The translations under genes were made by a program, and so were the position numbers. The notes beneath the pieces were generated by a model. The model had not been told where the DNA came from and did no database searches. It saw only the letters and a program-made list of their open reading frames with translations. A DNA stretch of 64,000 nt from an uncultured Spirochaetaceae bacterium (GTDB lineage Bacteria; Spirochaetota; Spirochaetia; Treponematales; Treponemataceae). How positions within the stretch are numbered: the stretch's first letter is position 1; each line of letters starts with the position of its first letter. Shown in pieces: positions 35,165 through 43,073 of this stretch. The DNA lies in contig CACXCG010000032.1 in NCBI GenBank assembly GCA_902766125.1, positions 56,301 to 120,300 on the forward strand. Reading direction: 5' to 3'.

Positions 35165-35239
35165 GACGCTTTAGCTCAGCTGGATTAGAGCATCTGCCTT
35201 CTAAGCAGAGGGTCGGCGGTTCGAGTCCGCCATGCGCCA
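35165..35239 (+). tRNA. tRNA-Arg (anticodon UCU), imperfect acceptor stem
   Basis: A cloverleaf fits: D arm GCTC/GAGC, anticodon stem TCTGC/GCAGA with loop CTTCTAA (anticodon TCT), 5-nt variable loop, T arm GGCGG-TTCGAGT-CCGCC. The acceptor stem GACGCTT/ATGCGCC has two mismatches, A-C at pair 2 and U-U at pair 6. CCA is not encoded. A good promoter lies directly upstream, so expression is likely. All other tRNAs in the window have fully paired acceptor stems. Confidence 0.88.
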
Positions 35240-35254
35240 TAAAAACACAGGCTG

Positions 35255-36004
35255 TTATTCCGTTTGTACGGTAATAGGAATTGTTCCGATGTGTACCGCT
35301 GTACTGTATGAACGGGCAAAGGCTGTGTCCTGTCCTACCGAAAACGTGTATAAATCAACATAGTAAACACTTGCACTGAATGAACTTACAGAACAGTCTT
35401 CATCGTTTGTTTCAGGCATTGCAACTCCCTCTTTTCCAAACTCAAAAGAATTACCGTTGCTGCGGCAGGGTGTCTGTCCGCTTATTAAATCGCTTCCTTC
35501 TGTTGAAACGGTTATTCTGTCGTTTCCAATGCGTACCGCCGGTGCAAAATCGTCTTCTGTTGCGCCACCCGTACACAGACGCACATAGACATAACGGTTT
35601 GTTCCGTTCTGGGGAATAAGCGGCATAGGTTCCCGTGTGTCTGAAAGAGAAAGCGGCTTATAGTTTGCCGAAATAATGCGTTCTGCTGCAGAAGCGTATG
35701 AGGTAGAAGAATTTAATGAACTGATTGTTGTTGAAAACGAACTTATCTGTGATGTGCTGTCGTAGATTTTATAATAGAGTGCGGTTCCCTTGAAAGAGAA
35801 ATCTGCACCGGGTGTCAGATACTGACTGTTATTTTCAGTCTGTTCAGAGGTGATGAATGAAACATACAGTTCGTCAAACTGTTCTGTGTTTGTCCAGCAG
35901 TTATGATCTTCTGCAGGTGCGTCAAGATAGTAAAAGGTATCCAGACCGCATCCTGTACACAAGAGCATGACAGCCACTGCACAGACAACATGTAGTTTTT
36001 TCAT
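35255..36004 (-). CDS. Lipoprotein of unknown function
   Basis: A 249-residue protein with a clear lipobox (VMLLCTGC, acylated Cys at residue 19). The mature part is beta-rich and Ser/Thr-rich (ISSFSTTISSLNSSTSYAS), with segments such as NRYVYVRLCTGGATEDDF. No family was recognised. It lies 19 nt after a TPR membrane protein on the same strand and converges on the tRNA-Arg gene. It is probably a treponemal surface or periplasmic lipoprotein. Confidence 0.75.
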   Translation of the reverse strand: MKKLHVVCAVAVMLLCTGCGLDTFYYLDAPAEDHNCWTNTEQFDELYVSFITSEQTENNSQYLTPGADFSFKGTALYYKIYDSTSQISSFSTTISSLNSSTSYASAAERIISANYKPLSLSDTREPMPLIPQNGTNRYVYVRLCTGGATEDDFAPAVRIGNDRITVSTEGSDLISGQTPCRSNGNSFEFGKEGVAMPETNDEDCSVSSFSASVYYVDLYTFSVGQDTAFARSYSTAVHIGTIPITVQTE

Positions 36005-36023
36005 TCACCACCGTCAGTCTGTC

Positions 36024-36707
36024 TTAGTCTAAAAGACCAGCTGCTTTAAGGTCAATCAGGCGGCTCTGAGCAAGTTTAGCCCAGGCTGTTCCTTCATAAC
36101 CGTCAACCAGTTTCTGATATACTTCAGCGGCTCCGGCACAGTCACCAGAAGCGTCTTTGATTCTTCCGATAGAGAACAGTGCGTGAGAAGCAAGAAGAAA
36201 TTCTCCTGTGTAATCTGCTGCAGACTGATAATAGGTAAGTGCGTCTGCAACATTTCCTGTTTCTTCTGCACAGACACCTGCGTTAAACCAGCACATAGGT
36301 GCAGTGTAGCTTTTTTTGCTTAAGCGTGCAGCAGTTGCATAGCTTTCGAGTGCTGTTGCATAGTCTGCTTTCTGGAATGCAATGTCAGCGTACAGCATGT
36401 TTGCACGAACTCCGACTGCACCTGACTTTTTAAGGTAGCCTTCAACAGCAGCAAGTGCAGTTTCCTGGCGGGCAGCAACATCAAGTTCTGTGTATCCGTC
36501 GGGCAGCGCTTTGGTAAGCGCAAATTCTGCGGCAGAAATAGCAGAAAGATCTTTCTTTGTAGACTGTTCATGTATCGCAATTACTGCAATCAGTGCAAGA
36601 ACACCTAAAACCAGTGTAATAAGTAATCCTAAAAACAGGGGGCGGTGGCGGGTAATAAAGCCCTCAACCTTTTTACCAGTGTCGAGTGAATCAACGTTGT
36701 CAGCCAT
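36024..36707 (-). CDS. Membrane-anchored TPR protein
   Basis: A 227-residue protein with one membrane segment near the N-terminus (residues about 23-46, PLFLGLLITLVLGVLALIAVI) after a short cytoplasmic part, then TPR-like helical repeats (DIAFQKADYATALESYATAA, CWFNAGVCAEETGNVADAL, FSIGRIKDASGDCAGAAEVYQKL). The layout resembles YfgM-type ancillary envelope proteins. Its promoter is visible at 36745-36773, and it is followed by a lipoprotein gene. Confidence 0.75.
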   Translation of the reverse strand: MADNVDSLDTGKKVEGFITRHRPLFLGLLITLVLGVLALIAVIAIHEQSTKKDLSAISAAEFALTKALPDGYTELDVAARQETALAAVEGYLKKSGAVGVRANMLYADIAFQKADYATALESYATAARLSKKSYTAPMCWFNAGVCAEETGNVADALTYYQSAADYTGEFLLASHALFSIGRIKDASGDCAGAAEVYQKLVDGYEGTAWAKLAQSRLIDLKAAGLLD

Positions 36708-36744
36708 TTTATATCTCCAGACTTCTAAACAAATGTGATATCCT

Positions 36745-36773
36745 ATTCTATAGAAAAACTTCTATATTGTCAA
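36745..36773 (-). promoter_or_regulatory. Sigma-70-type promoter for TPR membrane protein gene
   Basis: On the minus strand TTGACA (36768-36773), a 17-bp spacer and TAGAAT (36745-36750): a perfect -35 box and 5 of 6 at the -10. The leader of about 30 nt carries a CTGGAG ribosome site before ATG 36707. Confidence 0.7.
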
Positions 36774-36781
36774 ATATCTGC

Positions 36782-37531
36782 TTACATTGAGGCTTTAATT
36801 GCGGCAAGGGCTGCAAGGGCTTCTGCGTTTGTGGGATAGATTTCTAATGCACGCTCATAGAACTGGACTGCAAGATCGCGGTGATTTTTTTTGTTGTATG
36901 CGTATCCGATAATGGCAAGCATGTTGTAACGCTGATTTTTTGTCATTGTCCTCTCGCTTTCTACCAGTTCTGTCATTGCTTCTGCACCTTTAAGATATCC
37001 TTCTCCGTAAGGGACGGGAACGGTACAGTTAAAGAAATTGTGCATGTAAAGTGCCTGAACACAGTCCTTGTCAAGTGCAAGTGCTTCCCGTATCAGTCTG
37101 GGAACTCCGGGAACATTTGCAAGCTGATAGGTAAAGCCTTTTACGGCTGCATTCTGCATGATAATCTGAGCAAGCAGAGCTGTGTTGACGGCAGTCTTTT
37201 CAATTTTTCGCGCAGCATTTATTGTGTTCTGGGCTATGTCAAAATAGTAGCCGGAGGTTTTTTCATCGTTCAAAAAGAAATACACCATTCCGCGCATAAA
37301 AGAACACATGGCAAGGAGCGTCATCTGTTCCTGACCTTCGTACTTTTCCTGACTTACAGAAATTGCCCTGTCAAACAGCGGCTGTAATTCTTCGTAACTG
37401 TGAGTGGTTTCGTACACGGCATTTACCAGCTGTTCGTATTCAGCAGGAAAACGCTCAGAAAGCGGTTCTGCGGCAAAACTGCAGATTGTAAAACAAACCG
37501 TCATCAGTGCTAAACAGATAATCTTCTTCAT
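36782..37531 (-). CDS. Exported TPR protein
   Basis: A 249-residue protein with a signal peptide (MKKIICLALMTVCFTICSFA, cleavage near residue 20). The mature part is all-helical with TPR-like repeats, clearest at the C-terminus (AIIGYAYNKKNHRDLAVQFYERALEIYPTNAEALAAL). ATG 37531 is chosen because it opens the signal peptide; the frame runs 11 codons further upstream. A TATAGT box ends 6 nt before this ATG and the nearest purine-rich site is about 13 nt away, so it may be translated leaderless. Partners are unknown. Confidence 0.75.
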   Translation of the reverse strand: MKKIICLALMTVCFTICSFAAEPLSERFPAEYEQLVNAVYETTHSYEELQPLFDRAISVSQEKYEGQEQMTLLAMCSFMRGMVYFFLNDEKTSGYYFDIAQNTINAARKIEKTAVNTALLAQIIMQNAAVKGFTYQLANVPGVPRLIREALALDKDCVQALYMHNFFNCTVPVPYGEGYLKGAEAMTELVESERTMTKNQRYNMLAIIGYAYNKKNHRDLAVQFYERALEIYPTNAEALAALAAIKASM

Positions 37532-37589
37532 AATACAACTATATCCCTTCAGTTCATTTGACACAATATCCAGAAGGATTGTTTTAAAT

Positions 37590-37617
37590 TTGACATCTGT
37601 GTTTTATGATGTATAAT
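37590..37617 (+). promoter_or_regulatory. Near-consensus promoter for small membrane protein
   Basis: TTGACA (37590-37595), a 16-bp spacer and TATAAT (37612-37617). Both boxes are perfect and only the spacing is one short of ideal. AAGGAG stands 5 nt before ATG 37636. This is a strong signal for a 71-residue protein. Confidence 0.8.
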
Positions 37618-37635
37618 GTAAGCAAGGAGTATTTT

Positions 37636-37851
37636 ATGGCAAAAAAAGGTGACTACTTTGGTCTTCCCCGCATTGTAAGCATTATTCTGTGCTTCTTCTT
37701 TGGTCCTGTACTGGGAATTGTTCAGCGCATTATGGACGGTAAAATCGTTGCTGCCATTCTGCGTTTCCTGTTTGGATGGAACATCGTCTGGGTAATTGAC
37801 TTTATCCTTATGCTGTTCAAGGGAAGCATTCTGCGCGTTGTTAACATGTAA
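37636..37851 (+). CDS. Small membrane protein, strongly expressed
   Basis: A 71-residue protein with two hydrophobic stretches (RIVSIILCFFFGPVLGIVQR and WNIVWVIDFILMLFKGSIL) joined by a short basic loop. ATG 37636 follows AAGGAG at proper spacing. It has its own near-consensus promoter and its own terminator, so it is a stand-alone unit. The family is not recognised. Size and topology resemble small stress-related or regulatory membrane peptides, but this is inference. Confidence 0.75.
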   Translation: MAKKGDYFGLPRIVSIILCFFFGPVLGIVQRIMDGKIVAAILRFLFGWNIVWVIDFILMLFKGSILRVVNM

Positions 37852-37870
37852 TTGTTTTCTGCGCATACGG

Positions 37871-37897
37871 CCGGTACTTTCGGGTACCGGTTTTTTT
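37871..37897 (+). terminator. Rho-independent terminator after small membrane protein
   Basis: Seven-bp arms CCGGTAC/GTACCGG (37871-37877 and 37884-37890), loop TTTCGG and seven T (37891-37897), starting 20 nt after the stop codon. Confidence 0.9.
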
Positions 37898-37909
37898 ATG
37901 CCTTAACGC

Positions 37910-38557
37910 TTAAAATAATTCCTGATCGAATAAACTGCCGGTTTTTAGTACTGAATAATCTTTTTGTCTTGTTTTTGTATCTTCTATAATTCTTTTAAAC
38001 AGTTCCATGCAGACTCTGGCATCGTCATGTGCCCGGTGAGCAGCTTTAACTTCTATGTTCAGCCGCTGTGCAAGGCTTTGCAGGCTGTAGGGGTGCTCTA
38101 ACTTCTGCTGCCCGAACTGCGGGTATGCCCAGCGTGAAAGAGGCAGTGTATCTATGACTTTATTTTTCAGATTCGGAAAAGACATGCGCTCTAATGCAGC
38201 GTTTAAAAATCCTATGTCAAAGGGAGCATTATGTGCAAGCAGTACGGCGTTTCCTATGTAGTTTAGAAACTCAGGAAGAATTTTTGCTTCTGCCGGACAG
38301 TCCTGAACCATCAGCGGAGTAATGCCGGTAAGGTGCACCAGTGGAAGCGGAATGGGTTCCGGCGGTTTTATAAGTTTGTCATATATAGAAACGGGACCGT
38401 CAGCAGTAAATTTGACAGCCCCGATTTCCATGAGAAAGTTTGCGTTTCTGCTTAAGCCTGTTGTTTCCGTGTCTACCGCAACAAACACCGTTCCTTCGTA
38501 GAACAGTTTTGCAAGCTTTTTGTAGTCACGGAACAGGTTTATGTTAGCATGCGGCAT
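37910..38557 (-). CDS. DnaQ-like 3'-5' exonuclease (DEDDh)
   Basis: A 215-residue exonuclease of the DNA polymerase III epsilon type. The three Exo motifs are VAVDTETTGLS (near residue 29), LLAHNAPFDIGFL (near 108) and AHRAHDDARV (DEDDh with the final His, near 176). It lacks an obvious polymerase-binding tail, so it may be the replicative proofreader or an RNase T/ExoX-type enzyme. ATG 38557 overlaps the end of the phosphohexomutase gene by 14 nt, indicating cotranscription. Confidence 0.88.
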   Translation of the reverse strand: MPHANINLFRDYKKLAKLFYEGTVFVAVDTETTGLSRNANFLMEIGAVKFTADGPVSIYDKLIKPPEPIPLPLVHLTGITPLMVQDCPAEAKILPEFLNYIGNAVLLAHNAPFDIGFLNAALERMSFPNLKNKVIDTLPLSRWAYPQFGQQKLEHPYSLQSLAQRLNIEVKAAHRAHDDARVCMELFKRIIEDTKTRQKDYSVLKTGSLFDQELF

Positions 38558-40325
38558 CAAGAATAGCCGTTATCTCTGCACTGATGCGGTCGCACAAAGC
38601 TGCCGAATCTTTCTTTGCATTTTCAAAGGCTTCGTCTGATGCTCCGTTAACCGGAACAACACTGTTGATGTAGAACTTAATCTTTGGCTCAGTTCCGCTG
38701 GGACGTGCGCTTACGATAGTTCCGCCTTCAAGGAAGAACTGCAGAACGTTACTCTTGGGGAAGGGCAGTGCTTCTTTCTTAGACGGATTTGCAGGATCAA
38801 AAGAAACCTGCTGCTGTACGTCGCGGATATTCAGCACTTTTTTGCCACCCAGTGTGGTAAGTCCTTCTGTACGGAGACGGGTCATGATTCCGCCCATAAT
38901 CTTGGGACCAGAAATTCCTTCGAAGTATCTGCTGATTGCGCGGTCTTCATAGTAGCCGTGCTGTTTGTACAGATCGTTTAAGTGTTCAAGCAGGCTCTTT
39001 CCTTTGCTTGCCCAGTACAGGGTCATTTCGGCACACATTGCTGCAGCAGAAACACCGTCCTTGTCGCGGCAGGCTGTTTCAACCAGGTAACCGTAGCTTT
39101 CTTCTAAGCCGAATGCATAGTGCTCTACGCCTTTTGCTTCCATCTGTCCTTCTTCAAATGCAATCCACTTGAATCCGGTAAGCACTTCGCGCAGGGTAAC
39201 ACCGTAAGATTTTGCAATTGCATCTACGAACGGACTGGTAACGATTGAACGGATAAGTACCGGGTTAGCAGGCATCTTGTTGAATTCTTTTTTAGAAAGC
39301 AGTACATAGTCTGCAAGCAGTGCACCCATCTGGTTTCCGCTTACCAGTACATAGTTTCCGTCTTTGTCGGGGAATGCAGTTCCAAAGCGGTCTGCATCGG
39401 GGTCGGTTGCCATAACGACATCTGCCTTTTCTTTTTTTGCAAGGTCAACAGACATCTTGAGTGCGGGAGCTTCCTCTGGGTTTGGTTTTTCAACTGTGGG
39501 GAAGTTTCCGTCGCCTTCGCGCTGTTCGGGAACGGTAATGACATTCAGTCCTAAATCACCAAGAACTTTTTCTACGTGCATTGCACCGGTTCCGTGAAGC
39601 GGAGTGTATACAACTTTTACACTGGAAGCTTTTTCTTTGATCAGTTCAGGACGATACAGTTCTGCTTTAATCATTGCCTGGAATTTGTCGTCGATTTCTT
39701 TGTCGATTAAAACAATTTTTCCCTGCTTGACTGCATCTTCGCGGCTGATAAGCTTTACTTCTTTTACTGCATTTACTTCGTCAATAATGCCCTTGTCGTG
39801 CGGTTCAACAACCTGTGCACCGTCTGCCCAGTATGCCTTGTATCCGTTGTATTTGGGAGGATTGTGGCTTGCGGTAACGACTACACCGGTTTTACAGCCC
39901 AGTTCACGGATTGCAAAACTCAGTTCGGGAGTGGGGCGCATTCCGGTAAACAGGTATGCTTTAATTCCGTTTGCTGCAAATACGCGTGCAGTGATGTCAG
40001 AAAATTTGTCGTGATTGTTGCGGCTGTCGTATGCGATACAGGCTCTTAAGGTTCCCTTTTTTGCTTCTTCAGGGAATGCCTTGATGATGTAGGTTGCAAG
40101 TCCCTGAGTTGCTTTTGAAATGTTGAGGGTGTTCATGCGGTTTGTTCCGCCGCCCATGATACCGCGAAGTCCGCCGGTTCCAAATTCAAGACTTTGATAA
40201 AAACGGTCTTCCAGTTCGGCCATGTCTTTTTTTGCGACAAGCTGTTCTACTTCGCTGCGGAATGTTTCGTCTTTTTCTTCTGCAATATACTGTCGTGCTC
40301 TTTCAAGAATCTCTGCTTCGGTCAT
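38544..40325 (-). CDS. Phosphoglucomutase/phosphomannomutase (PGM2-like)
   Basis: A 593-residue alpha-D-phosphohexomutase. FGTGGLRGIMGGGTNRMN (near residue 48) is the N-terminal signature, TASHNPPKYNGYKAYW (near 150) carries the phosphoserine, DPDADRFG (near 308) is the metal loop, and SGTEPKIKFY (near 552) binds the sugar phosphate. It interconverts glucose- or mannose-1- and 6-phosphates. Length matches the PGM2/PgcA type. A second, different mutase lies 61 nt upstream on the same strand. Confidence 0.93.
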   Translation of the reverse strand: MTEAEILERARQYIAEEKDETFRSEVEQLVAKKDMAELEDRFYQSLEFGTGGLRGIMGGGTNRMNTLNISKATQGLATYIIKAFPEEAKKGTLRACIAYDSRNNHDKFSDITARVFAANGIKAYLFTGMRPTPELSFAIRELGCKTGVVVTASHNPPKYNGYKAYWADGAQVVEPHDKGIIDEVNAVKEVKLISREDAVKQGKIVLIDKEIDDKFQAMIKAELYRPELIKEKASSVKVVYTPLHGTGAMHVEKVLGDLGLNVITVPEQREGDGNFPTVEKPNPEEAPALKMSVDLAKKEKADVVMATDPDADRFGTAFPDKDGNYVLVSGNQMGALLADYVLLSKKEFNKMPANPVLIRSIVTSPFVDAIAKSYGVTLREVLTGFKWIAFEEGQMEAKGVEHYAFGLEESYGYLVETACRDKDGVSAAAMCAEMTLYWASKGKSLLEHLNDLYKQHGYYEDRAISRYFEGISGPKIMGGIMTRLRTEGLTTLGGKKVLNIRDVQQQVSFDPANPSKKEALPFPKSNVLQFFLEGGTIVSARPSGTEPKIKFYINSVVPVNGASDEAFENAKKDSAALCDRISAEITAILDAAC

Positions 40326-40386
40326 ATAATCCTTCCTTGTATAGGTTCAATCGAGAGAGAAGTCTAACATATTTTGCTGGTTTATG

Positions 40387-42186
40387 CTATATACTATCAG
40401 CTTTTTTTATGAGGCTTGTTTCCCATTCCAGAAGGGATGCTTCCTGGTTCGGGCTGTCACCTTTTACGTCGCACATAATCCTGAATACCGGTTCAGTGCC
40501 ACTGGGGCGCATCCAGATAAAGGCAACCGGCTTACTGTCAGCGTCAAAAAAGCGCACTTTAAGACCGCCGGTTCCGTTGCACCAGTCCTGAGTATTTTCT
40601 TTTTGCGTAAGACCGTTTGTGGTAACTGCATCGTAAGAAACTATGCCGTATTTTTCCTGAAGTTCGTCTTTGCGTTTTTCCCATTCGTTCTGGAACAATC
40701 TCTGGAACCGCAGTTTAAGTCTGCTCTTGTCTTCTGTGGTAACCGTAAGAACTGCACGATCTTCGCTTACGCCGGTGGTTGTATACTTAGGAAGCGAGTT
40801 GATTATGTCCCTCAGTGTAAAGTCTGAACGGTACAAGTCTTCCTGTCCGCTTTCTTCGCACCACAGATGGAACAGACCCTTACGGATAGAACTGTCTTTC
40901 TGCAGGGTGTCGCGGACGGTAAGCAGTTTTACCAGTGCAAAGATTGAGGCAAGCGGATCCCGTACACTTGACGGATGGGTTATGTTTCCTCCGTTGGAAC
41001 CTTCTCCTAAAATGCGTACACAAAAGCCTTCGTCACGTTTCTGTCGTGCAAGGTTTACGACATTTGCTTCTCCGACTTCTGCACGGAATACCGATGCGTT
41101 AAAGGCATGTGCAATTTCGTCTATGCGCATTGAAGTGGGGCAGTTAACGGCAACTGCAAGCGGCTGTGCTGACGGATGTTTTTCCTGTTTCCGTTTCCAC
41201 AGTTCAAAGGAAAGTTCTGAAAGCACACAGAGTGCAAACACTTCCTGAGCGGGTATGGGTTTTGCCATACGGTCTTCTTCGTCCCAGTACACAATGTTTC
41301 CGCGGTCTCCGTCACAGTCGGGCATGTATCCTAAAAGTACGTCTTTCATTCCCATTCCCTGCAGTTCCTGCATTTTCTGCGCGCAGTATACAAGGTTTTC
41401 CGGTTCAGGGATGATTGCATGTGCTATGTCGCCGGGGGTATTGTTAAACGAAGTAAAGTGAAGTCCGTTTGTTTCAATGAAGGTTCTGTCAATGCAGGCA
41501 GCGCGTGAAGAGCCGTTCATGTCGCATACGACTGCAAGCGGTTTTTCCTGTACCGCCTGTTCAATCTGAGCAAACAGTGCATCCTGAGCTTTTGTGTTTT
41601 CAACACCGGTAATGACGGTTCTGATAAAACGCTGATATTCTTCAAGTGCAGTCTTTTTGAATTTGGGACTGTTTTTGTACACCTGGTTGACCTCTTTTTC
41701 TGAGGCAGCGTTCATGAGCATGTTTGCATGATCTTTTGCGTTGGTGGCACTACATTTTTCACGGAAAGAGTCAGCAAGTTTTTTTGCTTCAGTTCCGGGA
41801 ATGACACCGCCGTCGTTAAGACCGAATTTAATTCCGTTGTGTCCGACCGGGTTGTGACTTGCAGAAATGTATAAAAAGCCGTCAAGCTTACGTGCGTATG
41901 CCATAACTTCTGGGGCAGAGGCAATATCAAGATACTGGATTTTTATGCCGCATCCTAAAAGCGTGCGGATTATAATGTCTGCGATTTTTGCTCCAGTGGG
42001 GCGGGTGTCGCGTGCAACAACAATCTGCGGGGACTTTTTTTCTGTCTTAACCGTAATGTACTGTGCAAAGGTTTTTGCAATAAGTGCACACAGGCATTCG
42101 TTAGTTCTGCCGATTTCTTTTGTCTTACTTTCTCCGTTTCCGCTGGCCGCAAAGACTTTACGCCATCCGGAAGCAGATAGAATCAT
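40387..42186 (-). CDS. Second phosphohexomutase-family protein
   Basis: A 599-residue protein of the phosphohexomutase superfamily. SASGWRKVFA opens the chain, YISASHNPVGHNGIKFG (near residue 100) holds the phosphoserine, MPDCDGDRGN is the metal loop, and RPSGTEPVFRIM (near 565) is the phosphate-binding end. ATG 42186 is chosen for GGAG 6 nt upstream. An alternative ATG at 42198 sits exactly 6 nt after a TATACT box (leaderless start, 603 residues). It is diverged from its neighbour at 38544-40325, so the two probably use different sugars. Confidence 0.85.
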   Translation of the reverse strand: MILSASGWRKVFAASGNGESKTKEIGRTNECLCALIAKTFAQYITVKTEKKSPQIVVARDTRPTGAKIADIIIRTLLGCGIKIQYLDIASAPEVMAYARKLDGFLYISASHNPVGHNGIKFGLNDGGVIPGTEAKKLADSFREKCSATNAKDHANMLMNAASEKEVNQVYKNSPKFKKTALEEYQRFIRTVITGVENTKAQDALFAQIEQAVQEKPLAVVCDMNGSSRAACIDRTFIETNGLHFTSFNNTPGDIAHAIIPEPENLVYCAQKMQELQGMGMKDVLLGYMPDCDGDRGNIVYWDEEDRMAKPIPAQEVFALCVLSELSFELWKRKQEKHPSAQPLAVAVNCPTSMRIDEIAHAFNASVFRAEVGEANVVNLARQKRDEGFCVRILGEGSNGGNITHPSSVRDPLASIFALVKLLTVRDTLQKDSSIRKGLFHLWCEESGQEDLYRSDFTLRDIINSLPKYTTTGVSEDRAVLTVTTEDKSRLKLRFQRLFQNEWEKRKDELQEKYGIVSYDAVTTNGLTQKENTQDWCNGTGGLKVRFFDADSKPVAFIWMRPSGTEPVFRIMCDVKGDSPNQEASLLEWETSLIKKADSI

Positions 42187-42204
42187 GTCATGCTCCATGA
42201 GTTC

Positions 42205-42233
42205 AGTATACAATTAAAAAAAGAAGATTTCAA
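42205..42233 (-). promoter_or_regulatory. Sigma-70-type promoter for second phosphohexomutase
   Basis: On the minus strand TTGAAA (42228-42233), a 17-bp spacer and TATACT (42205-42210). Transcription would start near 42198, which is itself an in-frame ATG, leaving either no leader or a 12-nt leader with GGAG before ATG 42186. Confidence 0.7.
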
Positions 42234-42274
42234 GTTTACCCCTTGAAATAAAATGTACAAAATGATAGTATAGT

Positions 42275-42381
42275 GCACTGATGTTGCTACCTTGCGAATC
42301 CTTACGAACCCCCTCTGGTTCACGGCTGAAGATTGCGACGGAACGGCACCATCTAATTGTATCTTAAGGAGCAAAAAAACT
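42275..42381 (+). promoter_or_regulatory. rpsD leader, possible autoregulatory region
   Basis: About 107 nt of GC-richer sequence between the likely rpsD promoter (TTGAAA 42243-42248, 17 bp, TAGTAT 42266-42271) and ATG 42382. It includes a small hairpin GAACC-CCCTCT-GGTTC. S4 commonly binds its own mRNA leader, so an autoregulatory structure is plausible, but I cannot match it to a known leader class. Confidence 0.35.
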
Positions 42382-42975
42382 ATGGCTACAAGAAGAGGCC
42401 CTCGTTTTAAGGAATGCAGACGCCTGGGTGTAAATGTTTGTGGAAACCCCAAGGCAATGAAACGCGCCGGAGATCCCGCTTTCAAAAAGACAAAGAAGGT
42501 ATCTGAATACGGTCTTCAGCTTATGGAAAAACAGAAGGTAAAGGCATACTACGGACTGCTTGAAAAACAGTTGCGCCGCTGTTTTGCTATTGCTGCTAAA
42601 TCAGAAGGAAAGACTGGTGCAATACTTATCGTTAACTTGGAATGTCGCTTAGACAACCTGGTTTATCGCATTGGTTTTGCAAACTCAATCCGCATGGCAC
42701 GCCAGATGGTTACCCACGGTCATGTTATGGTAAACGGAAAGAAAGAAACAATTCCTTCAATGACTGTAAAAGTTGGTTCAGAAATTTCTTTGTGCGAAAA
42801 GTCACGCAAGAACGACCAGTTCAAGGCTTGTTTCCTGTCTGACAACAAAGCTCCGCTTCCTTACCTGGAACGCGACGAAGCTAACTTCTCTGCTAAGCTG
42901 GTAAGCCTGCCTCAGCGTGAAGAAATCCCCGTACAGATTAACGACCAGCTCGTTGTTGAATTCTACTCTAAATAA
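42382..42975 (+). CDS. rpsD: 30S ribosomal protein S4
   Basis: A 197-residue S4 that nucleates 30S assembly on 16S rRNA. The sequence from RRGPRFKECRRLGVN through the S4 RNA-binding domain (LDNLVYRIGFANSIRMARQMVTHGHVMVNGKK) is typical. ATG 42382 follows AAGGAGC; the frame is open for 30 codons upstream but those run through the leader. It is a stand-alone unit here, outside the alpha operon, with a long leader and a hairpin terminator. Confidence 0.97.
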   Translation: MATRRGPRFKECRRLGVNVCGNPKAMKRAGDPAFKKTKKVSEYGLQLMEKQKVKAYYGLLEKQLRRCFAIAAKSEGKTGAILIVNLECRLDNLVYRIGFANSIRMARQMVTHGHVMVNGKKETIPSMTVKVGSEISLCEKSRKNDQFKACFLSDNKAPLPYLERDEANFSAKLVSLPQREEIPVQINDQLVVEFYSK

Positions 42976-42999
42976 TCAGAGCGTACGGAATACAAAAAG

Positions 43000-43029
43000 A
43001 CCGGTTTGCAGATGCAGACCGGTTTTTTT
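43000..43029. terminator. Bidirectional rho-independent terminator
   Basis: Ten-bp arms ACCGGTTTGC/GCAGACCGGT (one G-U pair) around loop AGAT at 43000-43023, with T7 on the plus side (43023-43029) and A5 on the left (43-nt-gap side of rpsD). It lies between convergent rpsD and the Bax-inhibitor-1 gene and can serve both. Confidence 0.8.
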
Positions 43030-43073
43030 ATGCGTGTTTGCAATTTGTATAAGGAATGTGTGTTGCGGTAATT

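Noticed and set aside
40670..41248. Plus-strand ORF of 192 codons
   Set aside because: It is antisense to the second phosphohexomutase; its Ser/Arg-rich composition is typical of a shadow frame.
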